Positions 23,876 to 33,589 are shown, counted from the stretch's first letter. The stretch is 48,113 nucleotides of DNA from an uncultured Bacteroidaceae bacterium (GCA_905234555.1 CAJOHO010000034.1:1-48113), one strand, 5' to 3'. Numbers and translations are program-made. Notes: generated by a model from the letters alone, not told the origin.

Positions 23876-24002
23876 GTGCACAAGTCAAAATTCGTGCGTG
23901 CACGGTTGACATTTTGTGCACGCACGGATGAAATTTTGAGCGTGCACGAGTGGGTGGTTCAAGCGTGCACAAAATTTCGTTCGTGAATTTTCATTCGTGC
24001 AC
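23876..24002. repeat. Array of six GTGCAC palindromes
   Basis: GTGCAC starts at 23876, 23898, 23916, 23942, 23965 and 23997, often extended to CGTGCACG or GTGCACGCAC. The spacers are rich in AAATTT/AAAATT. The array ends 18 bp before the stop of the GH29 gene. Similar words appear in the left-edge repeat region (about 330-385). Confidence 0.75.
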
Positions 24003-24019
24003 GCACGAATTTTCGCAAC

Positions 24020-25681
24020 TTACTTCTTGATTTTGAGGACGGGCATGATGTTGTTGAACGCCTCAGGAAGGGTGACTTCGAGGGCATCCTTCGTGCGGGT
24101 GAACTTCACTTTGCCGTAACCGAGAAGCTCGATGGTCTTGATGGGGGAAGGGAAGAGTTCGGAGCCGTCAGCCAATGCCTTTACCTTGATTATATGGTCT
24201 GCGGGCCAGGCGAGGGCTGTGACATAAAGGTACTTTTCGGTTTGGTTGAAGCGGATTTCTTCAGCACCTGCCTTTGTGTACTGTCCGTCGTTGAAGCCCT
24301 GGTTGTTGATCTTGATGTCGGCATTGGCGATGGGGCCTTCACCGAAGATTTTCCAGGGACGTGTCTTGACGATGCTTTCGCTGTTGATCTTCATCCAAGC
24401 ACCGAACTCCTTCATGATGGCGAGTTCTTTCTCGTCGGGTGTGCCATCGGCTCTCAGAGGTACTGACAGAAGCATGTTGCCGTTCTTGCTGACGATATCC
24501 ACCAAGAGCTTGGCAACGGTGGCTGCACTCTTATAGCCGTTACGACGGTAAGTGCCTGTGTTATAGTGCCAGTCGCCGATGCAGTTGCAGCATTGCCAAG
24601 GACGCGGCATAATCTGGTTGGGTGCTCCACGCTCCACATCCCAGACGAGGGCATCCTTCATATCCTCTTCGAGAATCTTACCGAAGACCACAGCCTGATT
24701 CTTACCTTTGTGGGTGGCTGCGCTGTGGTTGTACATGTGAGCCGTAATCTTCATGCCGGCATCGCTGACGGGATAGAAGGGCAGGACGGTGACATCGAAA
24801 TAGATGAGGTCGGGGTTGTAGCGGTTGATGGCGTCGAGGGTGCGGTTATAGAAGTTCGTCACATATTCCTGAGTTGGCAGGCAGGCTCCCCCACCCCAGC
24901 CCCATTGGCGATGGATGGCGCCGTTGTCCCATGTGTTCTCGGAGAAGTCATGATCCTGGGCATAGAGTTTCTGAGGATCAAGTCCCTTCCACCATTTGTC
25001 GGTGCCGTCGGCATTCTTCTTGTAGCCGTCTTCCTTGGTCAGCCATCCGTCGTACTTCACACCACGCTTCTCTCCTTTGAGGTCGAAACGACGACTGGGT
25101 TCGTACCAGGTCCAGGCGTGATCGGAATGGAAGGAAATACCGAAAGGCAGACCCGCTTTCCTGGCTGCCTTCGCCCATCCGTCGAGGATATCCTTGTGGG
25201 GACCTATGTTCTGTGAGTTCCATTCCTGGTACTTGCTGTCCCAAAGGTCGAAATTGTCGTGGTGATTGCCGAGAGCAAAGAAATACTGTGCTCCACATTC
25301 CTCCTTGTAGAACTTCACCAGCTGCTCGGGTGTCCAGTTCTCTGCCTTGAAAAGCGGAAGGATGTCCTTGAACCCGAACTCGGACGGATGTCCGTAGTGT
25401 TCGCGGTGGTAGTTGTACTTGCCGTTTCCTTCCATATACAACTCACGTGCCATCCAGTCGCCCGACCCTTCCACACACTGAGGTCCCCAATGTGCCCAGA
25501 TGCCGAACTTGGCATCGCGGAACCAGTCGGGCACCTGATAGGTGCGGAGTGAAGCCCAGTCGGGTGTGAACGGTCCCGTAGCCATCGGTTCGTCGTTTTC
25601 AAGAACGGGAATCTGATACGTTTGTGCGTTGGTTGCCAAAGCTGCTGCCAGCAAGGTGGTCAAAAGGAATGTTTTCTTCAT
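24020..25681 (-). CDS. Alpha-L-fucosidase, glycoside hydrolase family 29
   Basis: 553 residues from MKKTFLL, which gives a signal peptide ending ATNAQ. The promoter lies just upstream. The GH29 barrel begins PDWFRDAKFGIWAHWGPQCV, followed by ALGNHHDNFDLWDSKYQEWN and GISFHSDHAWTW. The catalytic nucleophile is probably the Asp of NPDLIYFDVTV. A C-terminal beta domain (about residues 455-553) contains KYLYVTALAWPADHIIKV. It should release terminal alpha-linked fucose in the periplasm or at the surface. It stands alone, without SusC/D partners, so it is not in a typical PUL. Confidence 0.9.
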   Translation of the reverse strand: MKKTFLLTTLLAAALATNAQTYQIPVLENDEPMATGPFTPDWASLRTYQVPDWFRDAKFGIWAHWGPQCVEGSGDWMARELYMEGNGKYNYHREHYGHPSEFGFKDILPLFKAENWTPEQLVKFYKEECGAQYFFALGNHHDNFDLWDSKYQEWNSQNIGPHKDILDGWAKAARKAGLPFGISFHSDHAWTWYEPSRRFDLKGEKRGVKYDGWLTKEDGYKKNADGTDKWWKGLDPQKLYAQDHDFSENTWDNGAIHRQWGWGGGACLPTQEYVTNFYNRTLDAINRYNPDLIYFDVTVLPFYPVSDAGMKITAHMYNHSAATHKGKNQAVVFGKILEEDMKDALVWDVERGAPNQIMPRPWQCCNCIGDWHYNTGTYRRNGYKSAATVAKLLVDIVSKNGNMLLSVPLRADGTPDEKELAIMKEFGAWMKINSESIVKTRPWKIFGEGPIANADIKINNQGFNDGQYTKAGAEEIRFNQTEKYLYVTALAWPADHIIKVKALADGSELFPSPIKTIELLGYGKVKFTRTKDALEVTLPEAFNNIMPVLKIKK

Positions 25682-25719
25682 TGTTTTATTTGTTAGCTTA
25701 TTGTTAGTCGATTGTTTTG

Positions 25720-25727
25720 CAAAGATA
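25720..25727 (-). promoter_or_regulatory. -7 promoter box (TATCTTTG) of the GH29 gene
   Basis: TATCTTTG on the minus strand, 39 nt before the start codon. Confidence 0.65.
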
Positions 25728-25772
25728 AGGAAAAAAATCACAGATTCCGCAGATTTAGCAGATTTTTTGTCA

Positions 25773-25803
25773 ATTATGAATTATGAATTATGAATTATGA
25801 ATT
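25773..25803. repeat. Tandem 7-bp repeat (ATGAATT)
   Basis: Four head-to-tail ATGAATT units lie between the divergent GH29 and PepC promoters. A similar ATT-ATGAATT run occurs at about 33363-33392. Confidence 0.7.
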
Positions 25804-25811
25804 AAAAATCG

Positions 25812-25819
25812 TAACTTTG
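25812..25819 (+). promoter_or_regulatory. -7 promoter box (TAACTTTG) of the pepC-like gene
   Basis: TAACTTTG, 32 nt before the start codon at 25852. Confidence 0.65.
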
Positions 25820-25851
25820 TAGCAAATTACTCACAAATCACATTGATCAAA

Positions 25852-27237
25852 ATGAAGAAAACACTCGTATCACTCAGCTTCGTCGTGCTGTCGGCAGGCT
25901 GTTTCGCCCAAGGTATTTCGCAGGAAATGCTCGACCGCTTTGCCAACGATAACAAAATGAACGGCAGCGAACGTGCCATCAAGAATGCGCTGGCTGCTGG
26001 TCCCGTTGCCAACCTGGCACTCAATCAAGATAATCAGGTGGAGCAAGACACCTATTTCTCTAACTCTGTCCCCTCGAAAGGCATTACCGACCAGGAGTCT
26101 TCGGGTCGTTGCTGGCTCTTTACGGGTCTGAACGTGCTGAGAGCCAAGATGATTAACGAACAGAAGCTGGTATCGGGCATGGAATTCTCACAGAACTACC
26201 TCTTCTTCTTCGACCAGTTGGAGAAGTCGAACCTCTTCCTGCAGGCCATCATCGACACACGCAAGAAACCGATGGACGACCAGACGGTGATGTGGCTCTT
26301 CCAGCACCCACTCTCCGACGGCGGCACTTTCACAGGTGTGGCTGACCTGGTGGCGAAGTACAGCATTGTTCCCAAAGGCGTGATGCCGGAAACTTATTCT
26401 TCAAGAAACACCAGCCAGTTCACCACGTTCCTGAAACGTAAACTGCGTGAGGATGCGCTGGCGCTGAGAGCAGATACGAAGGCTTCTGACAAGGCGTTGC
26501 AGGCACAGAAAGAGAAGTATCTGTCGGAGATTTACCACATGCTGACCTTGGGCTTCGGCACACCCGTCAAAGAGTTTATGTGGGCACCGAAGGACACCAA
26601 CGGAAAGATGACGTCGGCACCCAAGAAATATACGCCTCGCTCTTTCTACGAGGAGTTCATCAACCTCGACCTGCAGAACGACTACATCATGCTGATGAAC
26701 GACCCGACCCGCGACTACTGGAAGACCTACGAGATTCAGTACGACCGCCACACCTACGACGGACATAACTGGCTCTACCTGAACGTGCCGATGGAGGATA
26801 TCAAGGAAGCTGCCATCGCCTCCATCAAGGACAGCACCATGATGTACTTCTCCTGCGACGTGAGCAAGTTCCTGGATCGTAAGCGTGGCATTGCCGACCT
26901 GCAGAACTTCGATTATGACGAGATCTTCGGTGTGCACTTCGGTATGGACAAAGCACAACGCATCCGTTCGTTCGACTCCGGTTCCACCCACGCTATGACG
27001 CTGAAGGCTGTTGACCTCGACGAGAACGGGAAACCCGTGAAGTGGGAAGTGGAGAACTCTTGGGGAGCCAGCAGCGGTCACCAAGGACATATCATCATGA
27101 CGGACGAGTGGTTTGACAACTACATGTTCCGCCTCGTCATCAATAAGAAATACGCTTCGGAGAAAGTGCTGAAGGCTGCCAGTCAAAAGCCCACCCTTCT
27201 GCCTTGTTGGGATCCGATGTTCAGCTGTGAAGAGTAA
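25852..27237 (+). CDS. Secreted C1-family peptidase (bleomycin hydrolase/PepC type)
   Basis: 461 residues from MKKTLVSLSF. A signal peptide ends near SAGCFAQ, so unlike cytosolic PepC this enzyme is exported. The papain-type triad is complete: Cys 87 in QESSGRCWLF, His in DSGSTHAMTLKAVD and Asn in WEVENSWGASS. The length and the motif TDQESSGRCW fit aminopeptidase C/bleomycin hydrolase, which forms hexameric rings. The Cys in SAGC raises the possibility of lipid attachment. It is followed by a hairpin and then by pepT, suggesting a peptide-utilisation cluster. Confidence 0.9.
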   Translation: MKKTLVSLSFVVLSAGCFAQGISQEMLDRFANDNKMNGSERAIKNALAAGPVANLALNQDNQVEQDTYFSNSVPSKGITDQESSGRCWLFTGLNVLRAKMINEQKLVSGMEFSQNYLFFFDQLEKSNLFLQAIIDTRKKPMDDQTVMWLFQHPLSDGGTFTGVADLVAKYSIVPKGVMPETYSSRNTSQFTTFLKRKLREDALALRADTKASDKALQAQKEKYLSEIYHMLTLGFGTPVKEFMWAPKDTNGKMTSAPKKYTPRSFYEEFINLDLQNDYIMLMNDPTRDYWKTYEIQYDRHTYDGHNWLYLNVPMEDIKEAAIASIKDSTMMYFSCDVSKFLDRKRGIADLQNFDYDEIFGVHFGMDKAQRIRSFDSGSTHAMTLKAVDLDENGKPVKWEVENSWGASSGHQGHIIMTDEWFDNYMFRLVINKKYASEKVLKAASQKPTLLPCWDPMFSCEE

Positions 27238-27250
27238 AACCTCCCCCCAA

Positions 27251-27267
27251 CCCCTCCGAAAGAGGGG
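27251..27267 (+). terminator. GC-rich hairpin after pepC
   Basis: CCCCTC (27251-27256) pairs with GAGGGG (27262-27267), loop CGAAA. No T-run follows. The surrounding CCTCCCCCCAACCCCTCC context is a common intergenic repeat in Bacteroidota. Confidence 0.45.
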
Positions 27268-27271
27268 AGTG

Positions 27272-27332
27272 GAGTTTAAGGGTTTAAAAGTTTAAGAGTT
27301 TAAGAATTAAAAGTTTAAGAGTTTAAGAGTTT
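27272..27332. repeat. Low-complexity GTTTAAGA repeat
   Basis: About seven imperfect units of GTTTAAGA/GTTTAAAA fill the gap between the pepC hairpin and the pepT start. Confidence 0.6.
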
Positions 27333-27334
27333 CA

Positions 27335-28555
27335 ATGGAAATTGTAGATAGATTCTTGAAATATGTTTCGTTCGATACGCAGTCGAGCGAAGAGTCAGAA
27401 ACAACGCCAAGTACAGACAAACAATGGGCGTTGGCACGTTACTTGGAACAGGAACTGAAGGACCTTGGCTTCGAAGACGTGGAACTCGACGAACACGCCT
27501 ACCTCTACGCCACCCTTCCTGCCAACACCACGAAGAAAGTGCCCACCATCGGCTTTATTGCCCACATGGACACCAGTCCCGACTGCTCAGGTGCGAATGT
27601 TCGTCCCCGAATCGTAGAAAACTATGACGGAGGCGACATCGTGCTCAGCGAAGGCATCGTATCTTCTCCTCAGAAGTTCCCAGAACTCCTCAACCACGTG
27701 GGCGAAGACCTCATCGTGACAGACGGCACAACCCTGCTGGGTGCTGACGACAAAGCGGGTATTGCGGAAATCGTATCTGCCTGCGTCTGGCTCATGGAAC
27801 ATCCTGAGGTAGAGCACGGAAATATCCGTATTGCCTTCAATCCTGATGAGGAAATCGGTATGGGTGCCCACAAGTTCGATGTGGAGAAGTTCGGCTGTGA
27901 TTTTGCTTACACGATGGACGGAAGCGAAGTGGGCGAGATAGAATTTGAGAACTTCAACGCCGCCTCTGCCAAGATCGCCATCACAGGCTGCAGCGTTCAT
28001 CCTGGCTATGCCAAGGGAAAGATGATCAACGCCGGACGTGTGGCTACTGAACTGGTCAGTCTCCTGCCTGAGCAGGAAACGCCTGAGCACACAGAAGGTT
28101 ACGAAGGTTTCTTCCACCTCACAGCCATCAGCGGCTCGTGTGAGAAAGCGAACCTTTCGTTCATCATCCGCGACCACGACCGCCAGCGTTTCGAAGAACG
28201 CAAGAACCAGATGCGTGAGGTAGTGGAAGTCATCAACAACAAATATGGTGCAGGTGTGGCGGAACTGGAACTGAAAGACCAGTATTACAACATGCGAGAG
28301 AAGGTGGAGCCGATGATGTATATCATAGATATTGCCAAGGAGGCCATTGCCCAGGCTGGTATGACTCCGAAAGTTCGTGCCATCCGTGGCGGTACCGACG
28401 GTGCCCAACTCTCCTTCCGTGGTCTTCCCTGTCCCAACATCTTTGCCGGCGGCATCAACTTCCACGGTCCCTACGAGTTCTGTCCTGTCCAAAGTCTGGA
28501 ACGCGCCATGCAGACCATCATCAACATCTGCCGCCTCGCCGCTCAACAATTATAG
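27335..28555 (+). CDS. pepT: Peptidase T (tripeptide aminopeptidase)
   Basis: 406 residues, the length of E. coli PepT (408). It removes the N-terminal residue of tripeptides in the cytosol and belongs to the M20 dinuclear zinc family. Metal and catalytic motifs are [14 protein letters not shown] (His 77, Asp 79), [29 protein letters not shown] (Glu pair) and [16 protein letters not shown]. The C-terminal part has [23 protein letters not shown]. The next gene starts 4 nt after its stop, so the two are co-transcribed. Confidence 0.96.
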   Translation: MEIVDRFLKYVSFDTQSSEESETTPSTDKQWALARYLEQELKDLGFEDVELDEHAYLYATLPANTTKKVPTIGFIAHMDTSPDCSGANVRPRIVENYDGGDIVLSEGIVSSPQKFPELLNHVGEDLIVTDGTTLLGADDKAGIAEIVSACVWLMEHPEVEHGNIRIAFNPDEEIGMGAHKFDVEKFGCDFAYTMDGSEVGEIEFENFNAASAKIAITGCSVHPGYAKGKMINAGRVATELVSLLPEQETPEHTEGYEGFFHLTAISGSCEKANLSFIIRDHDRQRFEERKNQMREVVEVINNKYGAGVAELELKDQYYNMREKVEPMMYIIDIAKEAIAQAGMTPKVRAIRGGTDGAQLSFRGLPCPNIFAGGINFHGPYEFCPVQSLERAMQTIINICRLAAQQL

Positions 28556-28559
28556 AGAA

Positions 28560-29015
28560 ATGGAAGCAAGACTTGATAAGTTCCTGTGGGCAAGCCGCAT
28601 TTTCAAGACGCGGTCGATTGCTGCCGATGCCTGTAAGAACGGGCGAGTGATGATTGACGGTGTAAAGATGAAACCTTCGCGTCTGGTGAAGGAAGGCGAC
28701 GTCATTCAGGTACGAAAACCACCTGTCACCTATTCCTTCCGCATTCTCAAAGCCATACAGAACCGCGTAGGTGCCAAGCTCGTACCCGAAATCCTTGAAA
28801 ATGTCACAACACCCGACCAGTACGAACTCCTGGAGATGAACCGCATCGCAGGTTTCGTGGGTCGTGCGCGTGGCACAGGCCGTCCTACCAAGAAGGAACG
28901 TCGCGACCTCGACGAGTTCACAATGCCTGCCTTCTTCGGCGACTTCGATTTCGACTTCGACGATGAAGATGACGATGACGAGTCAGACGACTTTATCGAC
29001 GAAGAAAACTATTAA
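28560..29015 (+). CDS. S4-domain RNA-binding protein, Hsp15-like
   Basis: 151 residues from the ATG 4 nt after the pepT stop. The S4 domain covers residues 1-60: RLDKFLWASRIFKTRSIAAD, then GRVMIDGVKMKPSRLVKEGD. This is the pattern of Hsp15 (HslR), which binds stalled 50S subunits carrying nascent chains. A basic stretch (GRPTKKERRDLDEF) is followed by an unusually acidic tail of Asp, Glu and Phe (DFDFDFDDEDDDDESDD). The 3' end overlaps the convergent P-type ATPase gene by 23 nt. Confidence 0.85.
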   Translation: MEARLDKFLWASRIFKTRSIAADACKNGRVMIDGVKMKPSRLVKEGDVIQVRKPPVTYSFRILKAIQNRVGAKLVPEILENVTTPDQYELLEMNRIAGFVGRARGTGRPTKKERRDLDEFTMPAFFGDFDFDFDDEDDDDESDDFIDEENY

Positions 29016-31536
29016 GACTGAAGATCAACAGATTTACGACGAAGGTGGCAACAACGATCACCAGCCAACTGAGCCAATCGAGTGGCTGAACACCAAACAT
29101 CTCGCCACCGAAGTTCACAATCAGAATCTGTCCGATCAGAATCAACAACGCCACCGATGTAAATCCTTTACCGTTCTTGCGAAAAGCCAGCAGGAACGGT
29201 ATTTTTGTGCCGTGCATACGTACATTGAACAGGTTCCAGAACTGCAGCATGACAAAGGTCGTGAAGAAGAATGTCAGTTCATAGGCATGAAGTTGAGCGT
29301 TGTGATGGTCTGCCATAAAGAAATGACGGAAATCAGCTATGCCGTTGAGGTCGTGCGTCTTGAAATACCAGAGCAGCCAGCCAAGCACCACCAGGAAAAC
29401 AGCTGACGCCACCAGCAGATTGGCGAACATCGGACGACCTATGATGAAGGCACGACGGCGACGTGGTTTCTCTTTCATCACATCGCGCATCGGTGGCAAC
29501 GAAGCCAAAGCCATTGCGGCAAAGGTATCCATGATGAGGTTCACCCACAGCATCTGCGTGACATTCAGCGGATTCTCCGTTCCCATAAACGCACCTACCA
29601 GCACCACCACACAAGCCACCACGTTGACCGTCATCTGGAAAAGAATGAAACGTTGGATGTTCTTGTAGAGCGAACGCCCCCACATCACAGCCTTCACGAT
29701 GCTGGCGAAGGAATTGTCGAGAATGGTGATGTCGCTGGCTTCTTTCGCCACAGCTGTTCCGTCGCCCATCGAAAGACCCACATGGGCAGCTTTCAGGGCA
29801 GGTGCATCGTTGGTGCCGTCACCCGTGACAGCCACCACATGCTGGGAACGCAGTTGCTCCACCATCTCTTTCTTATCCATCGGGCGTGCACGCGAGATGA
29901 TGTCCGCTGGTTCCACACCAATCTGACGACCAATCTCTACGGCTGTGTTCTGGCTGTCGCCCGTAATAATCTTCACCTGAATGCCTGCCTCCCGACATTC
30001 ACGAATAGCAGCAGGCACATCCGCACGAACTGGATCGCTGATGGCCACCAAGCCCACCATAGTCCGGTCTGTAGCGAAAGCCAGCGTGCGCATACCTCGT
30101 TGCTGCTTTTCCTGCAACCACGCCATGATATCGGCACGCGTCCAGCCGCCTGCAATTTCCTGACACATCTCCAGCACAATCTCTGGCGCACCCTTGGTAT
30201 AGGTGACCGTCTGTCCGTTCAGCGAGCTTCGAACGGTGGTGGACATATATTTCAGTTCGGTGGAGAAAGGCACTTCCTCCAGCACCTCCATACGATTTCT
30301 TAACTCCAGACATTCAGCATCTTTCTCGCGTGCCCACAACAAAAGTGCTCCTTCTGTTGGGTTTCCGATGACGTGGTCGCCATCGAGCGAAGCGGTGGAA
30401 TTGACCACGATGGCTTCGAGCAAAGACGGAGAATAGTCTTTCTGAGAAACGGGCGAAGTGCTGGACGCAGGCTGAATGGTAAAATCCACCATCTCAGCCA
30501 CACGCATGCGGTTCTGGGTAAGGGTGCCTGTCTTGTCGGTACAAATCACATCCACAGCGCCCATCGTTTCACAGGCATGCAGACGACGCACCAAGTTGTT
30601 GGATTTGAGCATTCGTCGCATGTTGTAGGCAAGGCTCAAGGTTACAGCCATCGGCAAACCTTCAGGCACAGCCACTACGATGAGGGTGACAGCAATCATG
30701 GCAGCCTTCAAGAGGTAGGCTAAGAAATCTACAAGGTGGAATGTTTCTCCAAAGTGTCCGTAAGTTGCCACTTTCGCCAAAACAATCAATACGGCCAAAG
30801 CAAAACTCACTCCAGAGATCCATTTGCTTAAGCGGGAAAGCTGTTCGTTGAGCGGTGTCTTCACGGAATCGTCAATCTGTACTTCTCGGAACACTTTTCC
30901 GTTCTCAGTCAGGTCGCCCACAGCATCCACCTTGAAATAAGCGTGTCCTTCCACAACTGTCGTTCCACGCAGCACACGATTTGAAGCGTATGTGGCATCT
31001 GGATTCATCTGAGATGGATCTGTGGTCTTACGGCACAAAGGTTCACCCGTCAAGGTTGATTCGTCCACCTGAAGGTTCGTACATTCCAAGAGGATGCCGT
31101 CGGCAGGAATCTCATCGCCTGTACCAATGCTGACAATATCATCGACCACCACCTCACGACGAGACACTTCCACTACCCTGCCCTCACGTACTACTTTTAC
31201 ACGCTGTTCATCGTTGACGAGCGTGAGGATAGAGAATTCCTTCTCTGCTTTTTGTTCAAAGATGAAGGCAAGACCTGTTGCCAGAAGGATGGCGATGATG
31301 ATGCCCAAAGGCTCAAAGAAAACGCTGAAGGACTGATGCAGCCAGCCATATTCATAACAGGAAATGCCAATGGACAGAACTCCTGCCACCAGCAAAATCA
31401 CAATCAGCGGATCTGTAAACTTTGCCAGAAACTTCTTCCAAGCGGGTGTCTTCTCGCGTTCCGTCAGCACGTTCTCACCGAACTGCTGACGGCGTTCCAA
31501 CACCTCGCTCTGTGTTAAGCCTGCATATTTCATCAT
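28993..31536 (-). CDS. P-type ATPase, calcium-translocating (P2B-like)
   Basis: 847 residues. The order is a short N-terminal domain (LTQSEVLERRQQFGENVL), two helices, the actuator loop with VDESTLTGEP, and helix 4 with VVAVPEGLPMAVTLSLAY. The phosphorylation site is CTDKTGTLTQNRM, and the hinge is VVAVTGDGTNDAPALKAAHV. C-terminal helices include NLIMDTFAAMALAS, the calcium-site pattern of PMCA/SERCA-type pumps. It should expel Ca2+ (or a similar cation) from the cytosol. Its start codon overlaps the stop of the S41 lipoprotein gene (ATGA), and its 3' end overlaps the S4 gene by 23 nt. Confidence 0.92.
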   Translation of the reverse strand: MMKYAGLTQSEVLERRQQFGENVLTEREKTPAWKKFLAKFTDPLIVILLVAGVLSIGISCYEYGWLHQSFSVFFEPLGIIIAILLATGLAFIFEQKAEKEFSILTLVNDEQRVKVVREGRVVEVSRREVVVDDIVSIGTGDEIPADGILLECTNLQVDESTLTGEPLCRKTTDPSQMNPDATYASNRVLRGTTVVEGHAYFKVDAVGDLTENGKVFREVQIDDSVKTPLNEQLSRLSKWISGVSFALAVLIVLAKVATYGHFGETFHLVDFLAYLLKAAMIAVTLIVVAVPEGLPMAVTLSLAYNMRRMLKSNNLVRRLHACETMGAVDVICTDKTGTLTQNRMRVAEMVDFTIQPASSTSPVSQKDYSPSLLEAIVVNSTASLDGDHVIGNPTEGALLLWAREKDAECLELRNRMEVLEEVPFSTELKYMSTTVRSSLNGQTVTYTKGAPEIVLEMCQEIAGGWTRADIMAWLQEKQQRGMRTLAFATDRTMVGLVAISDPVRADVPAAIRECREAGIQVKIITGDSQNTAVEIGRQIGVEPADIISRARPMDKKEMVEQLRSQHVVAVTGDGTNDAPALKAAHVGLSMGDGTAVAKEASDITILDNSFASIVKAVMWGRSLYKNIQRFILFQMTVNVVACVVVLVGAFMGTENPLNVTQMLWVNLIMDTFAAMALASLPPMRDVMKEKPRRRRAFIIGRPMFANLLVASAVFLVVLGWLLWYFKTHDLNGIADFRHFFMADHHNAQLHAYELTFFFTTFVMLQFWNLFNVRMHGTKIPFLLAFRKNGKGFTSVALLILIGQILIVNFGGEMFGVQPLDWLSWLVIVVATFVVNLLIFSLNSFLRR

Positions 31537-32804
31537 TCAGGGATTATGCTTAAAATGGTTAACAGTACCGTCTCACGGGCATCTCCGTAGGGATAGAGGT
31601 AAGCATATTCAAACTCGTTCACCTCTATGTCCGGTGCGATTCCTTCTGCATAATCGTAGTCGCCAAAACCATCGGCGACGTATGCCACAGCAGGATAAAT
31701 CGTCACAAAATATTCCTTGCCTTCCACCTTTTCTGTCATCACAACCTGTCCGGCAGAATTCGTTCCGACAACTGTGACAAAACCCGACTCGTCGTAAGCT
31801 TGCAAACTGCGAATCAGCCACTCTGCCGGTCCTGAAGTATAGGAAGAAGTAATCACATATAGGCTTGTGACAGACAGGTTGTTAGCTACAGCCTGAGGAT
31901 CGAAGCTGTAGGTTCGGTTCTCTGCCGAACGGCTTTCACGGAAGAGGGTTTGGGCAAAGGCTTTGTCAGCATACGATTCGTCAATCAGGAATGAAGCCAA
32001 CAGACGTGCAGCCTCCAGCGTTCCGTCATTACAGAGACGCAGATCGAGCACCAGCGTTTTCGTCTGCATGGCATCAATCTGATGCGCCAAATCCATGAGT
32101 TCGGAGAGTGAGGCATCGAGCATGTTACACTGAAGATAGGCTACGTCTGTGCCGTTTGCGCTGACCTTCTTACAAACTGGGAATGTCGCATCAGCCACTT
32201 GTGTGGAACGTGCCATCGTCAGCGTATCGGTCTGTACCCAATAAAACTCCTGCGTCTCCTCGTTCACACCAAAGCGACTACGCACAACGGTTCGTTCCCT
32301 GCCGTTTTCGAGTGCTGAGGTCTGACTGCTTGTCATGCGATTGCCATCCACCATTCCGATGAAGTCGCCACGTTCCAGTCCACAGCGTTCAGCCGGACTG
32401 TTGGGATAGACGGTGAGTACACGGGCATACTGACGGTTGGTGGCTCCTGTGGGGTCAGTCATCAAGGTAAAGTCCAGTCCGTACGAATCCAGATGGTTAA
32501 AGTGTCCACGCTGATGGTGGTCTTCCTCCAACGTGTCAATCTCGCACCACGACCACTGGTCCTTAATGGGAGCGTAGGCAATCAGCTTGTTAAAGAAAGC
32601 CGACGGAGCAGCAAAATAATCTTTCCAAGCTATCTTATCAGCCTTGATGCTATCGCCCCAAAGATAGGTCTCCTGCATCGCCTCCAGCATCCAGTGATCA
32701 CGTGCGGTTTTCGCCTCGTACTCATAGGTTCGGTCTTCGCCACACGCCAGCAGCAGTAGTGTCGTCACCACTGCCCAGAACGCATATCTCATCCGTGCAA
32801 ACAT
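31533..32804 (-). CDS. S41-family (C-terminal processing) peptidase lipoprotein with PDZ domain
   Basis: 423 residues. The signal peptide has lipobox LLAC, followed by GEDRTYEYEAKTARDHWM, a typical beginning for Bacteroidota S41 lipoproteins. An internal start four codons later (MRYAFW) is equally possible. A PDZ-like region lies near residues 120-170 (VYPNSPAERCGLERGDFIGM). The peptidase domain contains TKTLVLDLRLCNDGTLEAAR, and the nucleophile is probably the Ser of SSYTSGPAEWLIRSL. It likely trims periplasmic or surface proteins. It is translationally coupled to the P-type ATPase that follows. Confidence 0.82.
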   Translation of the reverse strand: MFARMRYAFWAVVTTLLLLACGEDRTYEYEAKTARDHWMLEAMQETYLWGDSIKADKIAWKDYFAAPSAFFNKLIAYAPIKDQWSWCEIDTLEEDHHQRGHFNHLDSYGLDFTLMTDPTGATNRQYARVLTVYPNSPAERCGLERGDFIGMVDGNRMTSSQTSALENGRERTVVRSRFGVNEETQEFYWVQTDTLTMARSTQVADATFPVCKKVSANGTDVAYLQCNMLDASLSELMDLAHQIDAMQTKTLVLDLRLCNDGTLEAARLLASFLIDESYADKAFAQTLFRESRSAENRTYSFDPQAVANNLSVTSLYVITSSYTSGPAEWLIRSLQAYDESGFVTVVGTNSAGQVVMTEKVEGKEYFVTIYPAVAYVADGFGDYDYAEGIAPDIEVNEFEYAYLYPYGDARETVLLTILSIIPE

Positions 32805-32860
32805 TCGAACTTCAGAATTCTTTTACCTAAAGTCTAATTCCTGAACTTGGTCAACGAGAA

Positions 32861-33340
32861 TTAGAAATAGTAGCTGAGACCCAGCTTGAAACCAATCTTC
32901 GTGTTGTGACCGAAGTCAGCAAGACTGAGATCCAGATAGGCTACAGGTTCAACCGTTACGTCCTTCGAGAGGAAGAAGCAGTAACCCAACTCTGGTGTCA
33001 GCTGGAAGTCGTTATGGTTCTTGAACTCGTGCAGGAAACGTACACCACCACTCACGAACAGACCGTTGTTCTCCATGTAGTAGCGAGCCTTAGCACCCAG
33101 ACAAACAGAACGCCAGTCGGAATGACGATAGTCCCAACCCAATTCGCCCAGCAGCATCCAGTCCTGCTGGAACATATAACCAGCCTGTGTGCTCACGCCG
33201 AAAGCAAAACCCTCATAATCGCTGTAAGAGAGACCTGCACCCGACAAAGATGCGTTGATATACTTCTTTCCTTCTTCGAACTGTGCAAAAGCACTGGTTC
33301 CCATCGCTGTCATCAGCAGCAAAATAAATAATTTCTTCAT
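32861..33340 (-). CDS. Small outer-membrane beta-barrel protein
   Basis: 159 residues. The signal peptide is KKLFILLLMTAMGTSAFAQ. Alternating beta strands follow (KYINASLSGAGLSYSD, LFVSGGVRFLHEFK, KIGFKLGLSYYF), and the chain ends in Phe, the usual C-terminal residue of outer-membrane barrels. The size suggests an eight-stranded barrel like OmpX or OmpW. It is in line with cstA and its partner (45 nt before) and the S41 gene (56 nt after). Function unknown. Confidence 0.82.
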   Translation of the reverse strand: MKKLFILLLMTAMGTSAFAQFEEGKKYINASLSGAGLSYSDYEGFAFGVSTQAGYMFQQDWMLLGELGWDYRHSDWRSVCLGAKARYYMENNGLFVSGGVRFLHEFKNHNDFQLTPELGYCFFLSKDVTVEPVAYLDLSLADFGHNTKIGFKLGLSYYF

Positions 33341-33385
33341 ACTATTAAGATTGTGAATTAAGAATTATCAATTATGCATTATGAA

Positions 33386-33589
33386 TTATGAATTCCCCTT
33401 TCGTTCCTTTTCCATCTTTTCCTTCTTGCGAAGCGACCAGAACAAGGCACCGATAATCACGATATAGATCAGGAGATTGGCGATATTCTCATGCCATGCG
33501 TTCCATGTCACTCCGTAATAGACATAGAAGGCGATGCCGACCAGCAGCAACAAAACTGGCAGATATTGGGACTTAGGAATTCGTTTCAT
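33386..33589 (-). CDS. Small membrane protein coupled to cstA
   Basis: 67 residues. Two membrane helices (YLPVLLLLVGIAFYVYYGV, and IANLLIYIVIIGALFWSL) and a basic/acidic tail (RKKEKMEKERKGNS). Its ATG overlaps the cstA stop (ATGA), so translation is coupled. In enterobacteria a small soluble protein (YbdD/YjiX) follows CstA-type transporters. This one is a membrane protein and looks unrelated, but it may play the same partner role. Confidence 0.75.
   Translation of the reverse strand: MKRIPKSQYLPVLLLLVGIAFYVYYGVTWNAWHENIANLLIYIVIIGALFWSLRKKEKMEKERKGNS

Noticed and set aside
28377-28559. N-terminal extension of the S4-domain protein
   Set aside because: It is antiparallel in quality to the pepT coding sequence in another frame. 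The ATG at 28560, right after the pepT stop, begins exactly at the S4 domain.
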